32,192 bases of DNA from Microvirga tunisiensis (GCF_009296175.1 NZ_VOSK01000051.1:1-32192), one strand, 5' to 3'. Shown: positions 15,062-24,236, counted from the stretch's first letter. A program made the numbers and translations. Notes: generated from the sequence alone by a model not told the origin.

Positions 15062-15442
15062 ATGCCGATCGATCGAGGATTGAAACTGAGAAACAGACCC
15101 CAGGGGACAACAACGAGGCATTTCCCCCGTCGGATCGCCCACATGGCGATCCGCGGCTACCAGCTGAGCCTCTCCGGTCTTGTCGGCCGCCAGTGCCGCC
15201 ATCTGCCGTCCTGCTCCGAATACACGGACGAGGCGATCCAGCGGCACGGCTTCTGGCCAGGAGGGTGGATGGGGCTCGCCCGCATCTGCCGCTGCGGCCC
15301 GTTCGGCACTCACGGCATCGATTGGGTGCCTGAAACATTGCCCGACGGCTCGGCCTGGTATAAGCCCTGGGCCTATGGTCGCTGGCGGGGCGTCAACGCT
15401 CCCCCGATCACCTGCGAGGCAGTCGAACCTGACGGCGACTGA
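15062..15442 (+). CDS. yidD: Membrane protein insertion efficiency factor YidD
   Basis: 126 residues from ATG 15062. The YidD core runs from about residue 24: [37 protein letters not shown], here quoted in parts as [23 protein letters not shown] and [12 protein letters not shown]. Conserved cysteines are Cys45, Cys51, Cys76 and Cys78. The small peripheral membrane protein assists YidC-dependent membrane protein insertion. The first 23 residues form a basic extension. The DNA for RIAHMAIR folds into a 9-bp hairpin (15131-15153) that is also present, with one compensatory swap, in the remnant at 13718-13787. thrS begins 77 bp downstream on the same strand. Confidence 0.92.
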   Translation: MPIDRGLKLRNRPQGTTTRHFPRRIAHMAIRGYQLSLSGLVGRQCRHLPSCSEYTDEAIQRHGFWPGGWMGLARICRCGPFGTHGIDWVPETLPDGSAWYKPWAYGRWRGVNAPPITCEAVEPDGD

Positions 15443-15519
15443 GTTCGCTCACATCTCAACGAACCGTCGGCCCCCGCTTACCTGCTCCGTTGGCAGGAGT
15501 GAGCCAGGAGAAACATTTG

Positions 15520-17532
15520 ATGATTACCCTGACATTCCCCGATGGCGCCCAGCGCCAGTACGAATCCGGCATCACCGGACGCGATATCGTGGAAGGCATT
15601 GCCAAGTCGCTGGCCAAGCGCACCGTCGCCATGGCTCTCGACGGCACGGTCGCCGATCTCGCCGATCCGATCACCAAGGACGCCAAGATCGAATTCCTGA
15701 ACCGCGAGGATCCGCGCGCGCTGGAGCTGATCCGGCACGATGCCGCGCACGTGCTCGCGGAAGCGGTGCAGGAGCTGTTCCCCGGAACCCAGGTCACCAT
15801 CGGTCCGGTGATCGAGAACGGCTTCTACTACGACTTCGCCCGCAACGAGCCCTTCACGCCTGAAGACTTCCCGGCCATCGAAGCGAAGATGCGCGAGATC
15901 GTCGCGCGGGACAAACCCTTCACCAAGGAGGTCTGGAGCCGCGACAAGGCCAAGCAGGTCTTCAAGGAGAAGGGCGAGGCCTACAAGGTCGAGCTCGTGG
16001 ACGCGATCCCGGAAGGACAGGATCTCAAGATCTACTCGCAGGGCGACTGGTTCGATCTCTGCCGCGGCCCGCATATGACCTCGACGGGCAAGATCGGCAA
16101 CGCCTTCAAGCTCATGAAGGTGGCGGGGGCTTATTGGCGCGGCGACTCGAAGAACGCGATGCTCACCCGCATCTACGCGACCGCCTGGGCGAACCAGGAA
16201 GACCTCGACAACTACATCCGCCAGCTCGAGGAAGCCGAGAAGCGCGATCACCGCCGCCTGGGCCGCGAAATGGACCTGTTCCACTTCCAGGAGGAGGGGC
16301 CGGGCGTCGTCTTCTGGCATCCGAAGGGCTGGACGGTGTTCCAGGAGCTGATCTCCTACATGCGTCGCCGCCTGAAGGGCACCTATCAGGAGGTGAACGC
16401 GCCGCAGATCCTCGACAAGGCCCTGTGGGAGACCTCCGGCCACTGGGGTTGGTATCGCGAGAACATGTTCGCGACGCAGACCGAGGACGATCGCATCTTC
16501 GCCATCAAGCCGATGAACTGCCCGGGCCATGTGCAGATCTTCAAGCACGGTCTGAAGTCCTACCGTGATCTGCCGCTGCGTCTTGCCGAATTCGGCAATG
16601 TGCATCGCTACGAGCCCTCGGGCGCGCTGCATGGCCTCATGCGCGTGCGCGGCTTTACGCAGGACGACGCGCACATCTTCTGCACGGAAGAGCAGCTGGC
16701 GGCCGAGTGCCTGAAGATCAACGATCTGATCCTCTCGACCTACGCCGATTTCGGCTTCGACGAGATCGTCGTGAAGCTCTCCACTCGTCCCGAGAAGCGC
16801 GTCGGCACGGACGAGATGTGGGATCATGCGGAAGACGTGATGACCCGCGTCCTGAAGCAGATCGAGGATCAGTCCGGCGGACGCATCAAGACGGCGATCA
16901 ACCCGGGCGAGGGCGCGTTCTACGGGCCGAAGTTCGAGTACGTGCTGCGCGATGCCATCGGCCGCGACTGGCAATGCGGCACCACGCAGGTGGACTTCAA
17001 TCTGCCGGAGCGCTTCGGCGCGTTCTATGTCGACCAGGACGGCCAGAAGAAGACACCCGTCATGGTGCACCGCGCGATCTGCGGCTCCATGGAGCGCTTC
17101 ACCGGCATTCTGATCGAGCACTTCGCCGGGCACTTTCCGCTCTGGCTCGCGCCGGTGCAGGCGGTGGTCGCCACCATCACGTCCGAAGGCGATGAATACG
17201 CCATGGAGGTGGTGCGCGCTGCCGAAGCCGCTGGGCTTCGCGTCGAGGCGGATCTGCGAAACGAGAAGATCAACTACAAGGTCCGCGAGCACTCGCTCGT
17301 GAAGGTGCCGGTGCTTCTCGTGGTGGGTCGGAAGGAGGCCGCCGAGCGGACCGTGTCCATCCGCCGCCTGGGAAGCCCGAACCAGCAGAGCATGACCCTC
17401 AACGAGGCTCTGAAGGCTCTCGCCGCCGAGGCCGTCACCCCGGACGGCAGGCGCGCGGCGAAGGCGGTGTCGGAGCCGGAAGGGCACGTGACGCTCGACG
17501 GGCATCACGTGGTCGAGCGGACGATCGCTTAG
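15520..17532 (+). CDS. thrS: Threonyl-tRNA synthetase
   Basis: 670 residues from ATG 15520, chosen because CAGGAG lies nine bases upstream; in-frame codons before it are not conserved. It charges tRNA-Thr using ATP. Domains in order: TGS (about 1-61), the editing/SAD region with HDAAH (His73, His77) and [10 protein letters not shown], the class II catalytic core with [15 protein letters not shown] (zinc Cys), the motif 2 region [20 protein letters not shown], and the C-terminal anticodon-binding domain from about residue 545 ([14 protein letters not shown]). The length matches full-size bacterial enzymes with editing. Codon use is strongly biased, as expected for a highly expressed gene. The 77-bp gap after yidD shows no clear autoregulatory leader. 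Confidence 0.97.
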   Translation: MITLTFPDGAQRQYESGITGRDIVEGIAKSLAKRTVAMALDGTVADLADPITKDAKIEFLNREDPRALELIRHDAAHVLAEAVQELFPGTQVTIGPVIENGFYYDFARNEPFTPEDFPAIEAKMREIVARDKPFTKEVWSRDKAKQVFKEKGEAYKVELVDAIPEGQDLKIYSQGDWFDLCRGPHMTSTGKIGNAFKLMKVAGAYWRGDSKNAMLTRIYATAWANQEDLDNYIRQLEEAEKRDHRRLGREMDLFHFQEEGPGVVFWHPKGWTVFQELISYMRRRLKGTYQEVNAPQILDKALWETSGHWGWYRENMFATQTEDDRIFAIKPMNCPGHVQIFKHGLKSYRDLPLRLAEFGNVHRYEPSGALHGLMRVRGFTQDDAHIFCTEEQLAAECLKINDLILSTYADFGFDEIVVKLSTRPEKRVGTDEMWDHAEDVMTRVLKQIEDQSGGRIKTAINPGEGAFYGPKFEYVLRDAIGRDWQCGTTQVDFNLPERFGAFYVDQDGQKKTPVMVHRAICGSMERFTGILIEHFAGHFPLWLAPVQAVVATITSEGDEYAMEVVRAAEAAGLRVEADLRNEKINYKVREHSLVKVPVLLVVGRKEAAERTVSIRRLGSPNQQSMTLNEALKALAAEAVTPDGRRAAKAVSEPEGHVTLDGHHVVERTIA

Positions 17533-17608
17533 GGACTTATGGATTCAATGACGAAGGCGGCGCTCCTGAAAAGAGGCGCCGTCCTTTGCGTTCATTCGAC
17601 CCCTTCAC

Positions 17609-17826
17609 GTCATGGCCGGCCTTGTGCCGGCCATCCCGATTCTATGAAGCGCCGCCGCGCCGAAGCACACGCCCCGTGTCATCCCCGGCGAGCCGAAGGC
17701 TCGGGAAAGGGATCCATGGTTCGGAGCCTGTGAGTGGATTCCCTTCCCCTCCGCTTCGCTCCGGCCGGGAATGACACCTGATGGTGCCTTTCCGATCGGG
17801 ATCACCGGCACAAGGCCGGTGATGAC
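17609..17826. repeat. Nested composite inverted repeat (E-D-E') filling the gap after thrS
   Basis: The 314-bp gap 17533-17846 has no gene. It is filled by three units. E (17609-17640) starts GTCATGGCCGGCCTTGTGCC. D copy 2 (17676-17777) runs from GTGTCAT to ATGACAC with long imperfect arms (GGGAAAGGGATCCA against TGGATTCCCTTCCC). E' (17795-17826) is the reverse complement of E with four changes, and these are paired so each unit keeps its own hairpin (GGCCGGC/GCCGGCC against ACCGGC/GCCGGT). The whole can fold into one large nested structure. A similar but more decayed order lies at about 2878-3142. Confidence 0.7.
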
Positions 17827-17846
17827 GAAGGCGATAATCTGCCGCC

Positions 17847-19220
17847 TCAGGTCGTCTGCCGCTGGCGACCTGTGGTACGGCCACCGGGGGCAGTGCCGGC
17901 AGTCGTTCCAGCGGTGCCGACTCCCGGATTGCCTGTCGCGGCACCTGCGTCGCCCGCTTCCGTGCCGGTGGCATGAGTTCCCTGGCTCTGCCCGACGCGC
18001 AGATTGTTCTGCACGTGGCTTACGCCCGACACGGATTCCGCCACATCCTCTGCGCGCCGCTTCTCGTTGCGGTCGCGAACCGTGCCCGTGAGGGTCACTT
18101 CCCGGTTCTGAACCTGGACGTCGATCTCCGACGCGTCGATCATGGCATCGTCGGTCAGGCGCTCGTTGATGTCCTCGCGGATGCGGTCGTCCGAGCGCTG
18201 GTAGCCCTTGGGACCGCGCCCCTGATGCTCGCTCCGGCGCACCTCGCCGCGGCTGGCGGTCGCGTCGTTGCCGAAGCGGGTGTTCCCGGGACCCATGCCG
18301 TAATTGCTGTGATCCCGGCGCTCGTTCACGAGGCTCCAGGTGCGCTCGCGATCCTGCATGCGGCGGTCGTTCTCGTTGCTGTCATCGCCGGGACGCGCGC
18401 GCTCGCCGGTGATGGTGGAGGCGCCATAGCGCTTCGGATGATAGCCTCTGCCGGCGGAGCCGCGGCCGGCATACTCGTCGCCGTAGCTTTGGTAGCCGTC
18501 GCCGCCGAAGCCGCCGCGCATGCGCGCATTGCGCGCTCCCTCCTCGCCGGGATAGCCGAAGCTGCCGAAGGCCGCGCGCACGTCGTCCTCGTCGCGGAAA
18601 CGGAATTGCTCGCGGCCACGACTGCGCGAGCGGTCGTCCTGGCCGCGCCGATCGTCGTGATAGTCGTGCGGGCGATGGCGCCAGTCGTCATCGTCGCTCC
18701 TCAATCGCCGATCGAGCTCACGGCGCTCGTCACCGGTCAGGCGGGTTTGTCCACCGCCTCGGGTCTGGTCGGCCCGAGACGACGTCGGCGTCCCGGTGAG
18801 GTCGGGTTCCGAAGGCGTGGAGATGCGATGCAGCGCGCGGGATGCTTCGCCCTCGCTGTCGGTCGCGAGATCGCCGAGCGCCACGATGCCGACCAGGTGC
18901 TTGTCGTGATCGACCACCGGCAGGCGGCGGATCTGATGATCGCTCATCAACTCGACAATGTGGTTGACGTCGTCGTCGTCGAAGCACCACCACACATTGT
19001 CGGACATGATATCCCGCACGCGAGTCGTGTCGGGAGGGAGGCCTGCCGCTGTCGCCCGGACGGTAATGTCCCGGTCCGTCACCATGCCGCGCAGGCGGCG
19101 TCCGTCGCAGACGGGCAGGACGCCGACATTCATCTCGTCCATGAGGCGCGCCGCTTCCTGGATGGTCCGGTCCGGACTCACCACGCGCACATTGCGGGTC
19201 ATGATCTCTGCGATTTTCAT
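17847..19220 (-). CDS. CBS-pair protein fused to a BON domain through a long Gly/Arg/Asp-rich linker
   Basis: 457 residues from ATG 19218-19220, preceded by GGAGAG. Two CBS motifs occupy about 1-130 (KIAEIMTRNVRVV, VGVLPVCDGRRLRGMVTDRD, then QIRRLPVVDHDKHLVGIVAL). A linker of about 200 residues, rich in Arg, Asp, Gly and Tyr (GGFGGDGYQSYGDEYAGRG), follows and resembles the low-complexity part of SWFGRD-type proteins. A BON domain lies at about 345-410 (INERLTDDAMIDASEIDV, REVTLTGTVRDRNEKRRAED). The tail is Gly/Ala/Thr-rich. BON domains bind phospholipid or peptidoglycan-related ligands, usually outside the cytoplasm, while CBS pairs sense adenosyl nucleotides inside it. There is no signal peptide, so a cytoplasmic stress role is more likely than export. 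Expression is probably monocistronic. Confidence 0.85.
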   Translation of the reverse strand: MKIAEIMTRNVRVVSPDRTIQEAARLMDEMNVGVLPVCDGRRLRGMVTDRDITVRATAAGLPPDTTRVRDIMSDNVWWCFDDDDVNHIVELMSDHQIRRLPVVDHDKHLVGIVALGDLATDSEGEASRALHRISTPSEPDLTGTPTSSRADQTRGGGQTRLTGDERRELDRRLRSDDDDWRHRPHDYHDDRRGQDDRSRSRGREQFRFRDEDDVRAAFGSFGYPGEEGARNARMRGGFGGDGYQSYGDEYAGRGSAGRGYHPKRYGASTITGERARPGDDSNENDRRMQDRERTWSLVNERRDHSNYGMGPGNTRFGNDATASRGEVRRSEHQGRGPKGYQRSDDRIREDINERLTDDAMIDASEIDVQVQNREVTLTGTVRDRNEKRRAEDVAESVSGVSHVQNNLRVGQSQGTHATGTEAGDAGAATGNPGVGTAGTTAGTAPGGRTTGRQRQTT

Positions 19221-19327
19221 GAGCTTTCTCTCCAGCAAGGTCACGCCTTGGGAGTTCAGGCTCATGCGCGGCGTGACCGGTGATTGGCCATCGGTCAATG
19301 CCGCCGAGACGGAAAGGTTCAGCGGTT

Positions 19328-20230
19328 TTACGGGGTGGCGATGATCTCGATGTCCCGATCGAGTCCGCTCTCGATCTTGAACTCGCGGGTATAGACCTTG
19401 CCCTCGTGGCGCGCGATCAGGACGTATTCACCCTCGGCCAACGTGACGGACGGAAAGGCCCCAATGGCTTCGCGGATCACGTCGCCGCCAGGGGTGAGCA
19501 CGCTGAAGGCCGTGCCGGCAAAGGCTTCGCCACCGGCCGATCCGACCAGCTTGAGGGTCACGGTTGCCGCGCGGTGATTGAGGGTCGCTTCGGTGACGCG
19601 CCCCGATTCCACCTTCAGGTCGCTCCGCATGATGGCGTTGGCATCGCCATAGGTGGAGACCACGTGATAGGTGCCCTCGGGCAGGCGGATCATATCGTTC
19701 GCCTTGGCATCGGCGATCACGAGCCGGCCTTCGGAATTCTGGGCCTCCGGCACGTAGACGGAAAAGGAAAGGCGGTTGACGGCAATGGGATTTCCGCCCA
19801 CGGCACCCTTGAGCTGGAGGGCGCCGGCATTGATGGCGAGCCGCTCGTTGAGATTGCCCCGCTGCACGCTGATGCGTTTCGAGGCGCTCGCAAAGCCATA
19901 AGCCACGTGGATGATGTAGTTGCCCGGGGAGAGGGTGAAGCTCGGCATGGGGCTCGTGGAGCGGGCCACGATATTGGGCTGGGATGCGTCGCCCCGATCC
20001 TCATAGATCCGCCAGACCAGCCCCGAGCGGATCGGCTCGTTGCTTCCGGCAAAGTTCGCACCGGCATTCAGCGTCACCTGCCCGATCGAGATCGGGGGAG
20101 GGCTCTGCGACAAGGACGGCATGGCCGGCGACTGAGCCGAGGCGGGGTTGGCTACGACGAGGCCGAGCAGGCAGAGAATGGGAAAGGGATGTTTCACAAA
20201 TAGGGTCACCGATTGAAAATCGGCTCTCAT
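19328..20230 (-). CDS. Secreted hypothetical protein with repeated beta-sandwich-like segments
   Basis: 300 residues from ATG 20228-20230, whose ATGA overlaps the stop of the upstream YfhO-type gene by four bases, so translation is probably coupled. The N-terminus is a signal peptide: hydrophobic FPILCLLGLVVANPASA with cleavage after ASA. The mature part repeats a pattern of about 90 residues ending in a GEY/GNY/GTY turn (SFTLSPGNYIIHVAYGFA, IRLPEGTYHVVSTYGDA, VTLAEGEYVLIARHEGK). This looks like carboxypeptidase-regulatory or PEGA-like domains. I do not recognise the family. The coupling suggests it works with the membrane protein at the cell envelope. Confidence 0.8.
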   Translation of the reverse strand: MRADFQSVTLFVKHPFPILCLLGLVVANPASAQSPAMPSLSQSPPPISIGQVTLNAGANFAGSNEPIRSGLVWRIYEDRGDASQPNIVARSTSPMPSFTLSPGNYIIHVAYGFASASKRISVQRGNLNERLAINAGALQLKGAVGGNPIAVNRLSFSVYVPEAQNSEGRLVIADAKANDMIRLPEGTYHVVSTYGDANAIMRSDLKVESGRVTEATLNHRAATVTLKLVGSAGGEAFAGTAFSVLTPGGDVIREAIGAFPSVTLAEGEYVLIARHEGKVYTREFKIESGLDRDIEIIATP

Positions 20231-22671
20231 TGGAGCGGGGAGGCAATCGCGGTCTGAATCGGCCTCTCCTCGCTTTTCACGAGATCGGAGGCGGCTGCAA
20301 TCAGATTTTCGAGCGACATCGGGCGAAAATGGAACTCGACCCGGTGGCGTCCTGGGCCGATTTCGACGCCGCGGAACAGGAGATTGGTGCGCAGGATCGG
20401 CCGGCGCTCGCCATCGACCCATGCCTCCCAGCCGGGATAATGGATGTCGTGCAGCACCAGCACCCCGTTCTCGCTGTTCTCGACCTCCAGCGTGACCGAA
20501 TTCCGCTGATAGCTGACGATGCGCGCTTCTCCCTTGGCCTTGTCGCGGGCGGCGCCCGCTGGCGTGTAGGAAGCCTCGAGCAGCGACATGCTTTCATCGT
20601 CGATGAGAGCTTCCGTCTCGCGGTTGAACTCCGGCAATTCCTCGAGACCCAGCACGGCCTCGGAATCCACGGGTGTCACATGATGCGCCACGTAGGCGCG
20701 CGGGACGGAGGTATTCAGGCGGTAGATCCACATCCGCCCGGTCCCATAGACGATCTCGGCATCGGTCAGGCGCGGGAAATGGCGCGGCAGCTTCTCCACG
20801 GGCCGGTCGAGCACGATGTAGTCCAGCCCGAGAAGGCTCGCGAGCTCGCACTTATAGCCCCGGAAGCTCGTCGGGAACCGGCGCAGATTGGGATCTTCCG
20901 CATTCTCGCCGGGGCCGATGGCACGTTCGTAATCGGCCAGACGCAAGGGGTTGTAGCCGATGATGTCCTCGATCCCGAGGACCATCGACGCGTTCTGCCA
21001 AGCGCCCTTCAGGCCAAGGATCTCGACGCGGGGATATTCGCCCCGCGCATTGCGTTCGGCGAGCTCCCTCTTCAGGATCTGAAGGCCCTGCAGCTGCTCG
21101 GGCGGCAGTTTCGTGAAGACGGTGTAACGCTCGGCAGGTTCCGCATTCAACGCGGAAGCCGCATGGCGGCCGATCAGCTCCGCACCTGTCAGGGTCACGA
21201 GCACGAGGGCCATAGCCTCGCGCCAGCGCGATGCGCCGCTCATCCTGGTGATCACGGCGATGGCCAGGGTTGCCACGGCGAGGCTTATGCCGATCTCAAT
21301 CAGGGCAGGGGTGACATGGCCCCCCTCGATGGCGAAGGCGAGGGCGCTGGCAATGGCCGCGACCAGGAGGCCCAGCGCGAGCAGGGGCAGAGCGGCCCAG
21401 AGCCGCCCGAGCGAGGCCCTGTTCCACTTTGGCAGCCCTTCCGTCGCATAGCGATGGACAAGGTAGCCTGCGGCAAAGGCCAGGGCGATGTTGATGAGGA
21501 AGGTCGCGTCGGCCGGCCTGCGGTAGAGGTTCACGCCCGGGATATGATCGAAGATGACTTCGAAGCCGGGCGTATAGCGCCCAAGGGCATAAAGAAGGGC
21601 GACTATGCCGACGACGAGGAAGAACCGGAACTCGCGCGCGAACAGGCGCCCGCCTGCGATGCCGTGCCACAGGAGGAGGACAGCCGGGATCGTGCCGATG
21701 AACAGGTAGTTGGTCGCCCTGTCGGTCCAGGTTCCCTCGGACAGGCTGTGCCAGTCAGGTCCCCAGTAATCGTATGTCCAGCGCAGGGAGCCGAAGACAT
21801 TGCCGAACAGGATCGTCGCCAGGCTCTCCGGGGGCAGGGACCCCATGGCGGCCACTCCGAAGCCGAAGGAGGGGCGCGTCGAGGTGGCGAGGAACTGCAT
21901 CGTCAGCACGATCGGCACGGCGAGAAGTGCGCCGCCGACCAGCCCCATGAAGACCAGGAGCCCGAGGCGGGACTTGAGATAGGCGAAGGACCGGGGTGCC
22001 ATCCAGATCCGCTGCACGGCCAACGCGACGAGCGTCAGGGCGCAGAGAAAGGCGACCTGATCCCGCCCGATGACCATCATGGCGGCGCTGACGGCGAAGA
22101 GCAGGCTGTAAAGGTACGAGCGGCGGTCCAGCGCTTCCTCCAGAAGCCAGAAGGCGAGCGGGAACAAGCCGTAGCTGAAGATCATGCCCGTGTGCTGGAG
22201 CCGGGCCGTGGCCGAGCCGCCGAGCATGAAGATGAGCGCGGCCACCACGGCGCCCGCCGGATGCCATCCTCTCCGGCGGAACAGGGGCACGAAAGCGAGC
22301 GCTCCGGGGAGAAAATGGGCGAACACGACGCCGTCGAAGAGCTGCATGGACGGCTCGGGGACGAGCCATCCGAACAGCAGCATGGTGGGCGTGAACAGCA
22401 GGGATTGGGGGTCTGCGGCCGAGGGGTGTCCGCCGAAATGGTAGGGGTTCCAGAGAGGGAGCTCGCCATGGGCCAGGGCGCTGCCCAGGTAGCGCAGGGT
22501 CGGATAGAACTGGTTCTTCGAGTCCCAGGGAACGACGGTTCCGGTCAGGGGCCATGTGGAGGCGGCCAAAGCCCAGGCTACGAGGATGAGGGCAAAGGCC
22601 ATCAGCGCCTGGCGCTGCGGCCAGGCTGTCAGGGAAGCGGGACTGTCCAGTCCGGGAATCGATGTCTGCAT
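20227..22671 (-). CDS. YfhO-type large membrane protein (GT-C-like)
   Basis: 814 residues from ATG 22669-22671. Alternatives are GTG 22692, which has GAAGAGG about nine bases upstream, and ATG 22740; the choice is uncertain. About a dozen transmembrane helices fill residues 20-540. The early loop PWDSKNQFYPTLRYLGSALAHGELPLWNPYHFGGHP is the hallmark of YfhO-like proteins, here seen as WDSKNQFYPTLRYL and LPLWNPYHFGG; the acidic residue in such loops is the presumed catalytic or sugar-phosphate site of GT-C transferases. The C-terminal domain (about 560-800) is soluble, with VLHDIHYPGWEAWVDGERRP. YfhO homologues in Gram-positives add sugars to teichoic acids. The role here is unknown, possibly envelope polysaccharide glycosylation. 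It is followed by the coupled secreted protein. Confidence 0.85.
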   Translation of the reverse strand: MQTSIPGLDSPASLTAWPQRQALMAFALILVAWALAASTWPLTGTVVPWDSKNQFYPTLRYLGSALAHGELPLWNPYHFGGHPSAADPQSLLFTPTMLLFGWLVPEPSMQLFDGVVFAHFLPGALAFVPLFRRRGWHPAGAVVAALIFMLGGSATARLQHTGMIFSYGLFPLAFWLLEEALDRRSYLYSLLFAVSAAMMVIGRDQVAFLCALTLVALAVQRIWMAPRSFAYLKSRLGLLVFMGLVGGALLAVPIVLTMQFLATSTRPSFGFGVAAMGSLPPESLATILFGNVFGSLRWTYDYWGPDWHSLSEGTWTDRATNYLFIGTIPAVLLLWHGIAGGRLFAREFRFFLVVGIVALLYALGRYTPGFEVIFDHIPGVNLYRRPADATFLINIALAFAAGYLVHRYATEGLPKWNRASLGRLWAALPLLALGLLVAAIASALAFAIEGGHVTPALIEIGISLAVATLAIAVITRMSGASRWREAMALVLVTLTGAELIGRHAASALNAEPAERYTVFTKLPPEQLQGLQILKRELAERNARGEYPRVEILGLKGAWQNASMVLGIEDIIGYNPLRLADYERAIGPGENAEDPNLRRFPTSFRGYKCELASLLGLDYIVLDRPVEKLPRHFPRLTDAEIVYGTGRMWIYRLNTSVPRAYVAHHVTPVDSEAVLGLEELPEFNRETEALIDDESMSLLEASYTPAGAARDKAKGEARIVSYQRNSVTLEVENSENGVLVLHDIHYPGWEAWVDGERRPILRTNLLFRGVEIGPGRHRVEFHFRPMSLENLIAAASDLVKSEERPIQTAIASPLQ

Positions 22672-22964
22672 TGCTCTCAAGCGGCGTCCCACCAACTTAA
22701 CCTCTTCCCATGGGACCACCGTTCGGCCTGCCTTAAGCATGCCGCCGGGTCTGCCACGGGTTGAAACCTGCTTGGCGTCTGACCGCACTCCCCCTATACA
22801 TCCGCTGCTGTTTCTTTTGTGCAGCGGCGCGTCTTTGGGATGCCCGTGCTCCCTCAAGCGCAGCAAGACGGCGAGACGATGGCAAGCCGGGGCTTGCTTG
22901 GCTCGCAGCCTTCGAGAGCATCCGTCTATATTGTTTCACATTATTCGAGCCGGATGAAGATCCC

Positions 22965-23528
22965 ATGAATGAGTGCCTCTCCCGCCTTCTGCAGCGCCGC
23001 TCCGTTCCTCCGCGCTGGCTGGGCGAGCCGGGCCCGAGCGACCAGGAGGTCGAAAATCTCCTGAAGATCGCGTCCCGGGTGCCGGATCATGGCAAGCTGG
23101 TTCCCTGGCGCTTCATCCTGATCCAGGGCGAGGGGCGTCAACGCCTCGGGGAGACGCTGGCCGCAGCCTTCCAGGCGGACAATCCAGGTGCCGGCGCGGA
23201 GCAGGTCGCCGTCGAGCGGGAGCGCTTCACGCAGGCACCTCTCATCATCGCGGTGGTGTCCCGCGTGGTCCCGCATGTGAAGATCCCGGACTGGGAGCAG
23301 GTTCTCTCGGCAGGCGCGGTCTGCATGAACCTTCTCACGGGAGCGACCACGCTCGGCTATGGCGCGTCCTGGCTCACGGGCTGGGCCGCTTTCGACCGGC
23401 GGGTGCTCGATGCTCTGGGGCTGAAGCCCGATGAAAGAGTGGCCGGCTTCGTACACATTGGTACGGCCAAGGAAGTGCCTGCCGATCGGGACAGGCCTGA
23501 TCTCGCAGATATCGTGACGCGGTTCTGA
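22965..23528 (+). CDS. Nitroreductase family protein
   Basis: 187 residues from ATG 22965. The FMN-binding pattern of the NfsB/YdjA-like superfamily is visible: LLQRRSVPPR with the RRS phosphate contact at 11-13, SRVPDHGKLVPWRFILI at about 38-54, and AGAVCMNLLTGATTLGYGASWLTGW towards the C-terminus. The length and PDHGKL...PWRF signature match the YdjA-type group, small FMN enzymes that reduce nitro compounds or quinone-like substrates with NAD(P)H. The physiological substrate is unknown. The 293-bp gap upstream, shared with the divergent YfhO-type gene, holds no other gene I can support. The flavin reductase gene follows after 65 bp on the same strand. Confidence 0.9.
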   Translation: MNECLSRLLQRRSVPPRWLGEPGPSDQEVENLLKIASRVPDHGKLVPWRFILIQGEGRQRLGETLAAAFQADNPGAGAEQVAVERERFTQAPLIIAVVSRVVPHVKIPDWEQVLSAGAVCMNLLTGATTLGYGASWLTGWAAFDRRVLDALGLKPDERVAGFVHIGTAKEVPADRDRPDLADIVTRF

Positions 23529-23593
23529 TACGTTCGTTCGTCGCATTGTCTCGCGGCGAACCGGTACCCCCTTCGCCGGATAATTGCCCCATC

Positions 23594-24202
23594 ATGTTCT
23601 ACGAAACCTCGACCAACGCCCACGGCCTCCCGCACGACCCGTTCAAGGCCATCGTCACGCCTCGGCCCATCGGCTGGATCACCGCTATGAGTGCGCAAGG
23701 GGAGGTGAACCTTTCCCCCTACTCCTTCTTCAACGCCATCTCCGAGCGCCCGCCCATGGTGGCGTTTTCCTCGGCGGGCAAGAAGGATGCGCTCACCTTC
23801 ATCGAGGAGACGGGGGAGTTCGTCTGCAACCTGGCGACCTACGACCTGCGCGAGCAGATGAACGCCACATCGGCCGTTCTGCCGCGCGGTGAGAACGAGA
23901 TGGCGCATGCTGGGCTGACACCCGCGCCCTCTCGCCTCGTGAAGCCGCCCCGGGTGGCGGATGCCCTCGCCGCGCTCGAATGCAAATGGCTGCAGACCGT
24001 GCCGCTCAGCCCTTTGGGCGGAGGCGATCCGTCCTATTACCTCGTGATCGGACAGGTGGTCGGCATCCATATCGACGACCGCTACATCGTGAACGGCCTC
24101 GTCGACACCGCCGCCATGCGCCCCATCGCTCGCTCAGGCTACCGGGATTACTTCGTGGCGACGCCCGAGACCAAGTTCTCGATCACACGTCCTGGCGGCT
24201 GA
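23594..24202 (+). CDS. Flavin reductase family protein (FMN-binding split barrel)
   Basis: 202 residues from ATG 23594 (MFYETSTNAHGLPHDPFKA). The flavin reductase-like split barrel is shown by FKAIVTPRPIGWITAMSAQG (about 19-38), NLSPYSFFNAISERPPMVAFSS, and the DALTFIEETGEFVCNLATYDLREQMNATSA segment, quoted in parts as DALTFIEETGEF and REQMNATSA. The PRPIGW motif is typical of the subgroup that binds FMN tightly and is often of unknown reaction. It follows the nitroreductase by 65 bp on the same strand; a shared transcript and shared FMN are plausible. It converges on the CoA-ester lyase gene, with 34 bp between the two stops. Confidence 0.88.
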   Translation: MFYETSTNAHGLPHDPFKAIVTPRPIGWITAMSAQGEVNLSPYSFFNAISERPPMVAFSSAGKKDALTFIEETGEFVCNLATYDLREQMNATSAVLPRGENEMAHAGLTPAPSRLVKPPRVADALAALECKWLQTVPLSPLGGGDPSYYLVIGQVVGIHIDDRYIVNGLVDTAAMRPIARSGYRDYFVATPETKFSITRPGG

Positions 24203-24236
24203 GGCACTTCCGGTCTGGCGCGAGGAATTTGCCGCT

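Noticed and set aside
15478..17508. 676-aa minus-strand open frame
   Set aside because: It is an exact antisense shadow of thrS, which is one of the surest genes in the window.
17609..17826. Repeats considered as a CRISPR array
   Set aside because: Units are few, inverted rather than direct, and without equal spacers; no cas gene is present.
17973..19283. 436-aa plus-strand Ala/Val-rich frame
   Set aside because: It is the shadow of the CBS-BON gene, whose CBS motifs are clear on the other strand.
19984..22764. 926-aa plus-strand open frame
   Set aside because: It is antisense to the YfhO-type and secreted genes, with no domain and a Gln/Glu/Gly-rich shadow composition.
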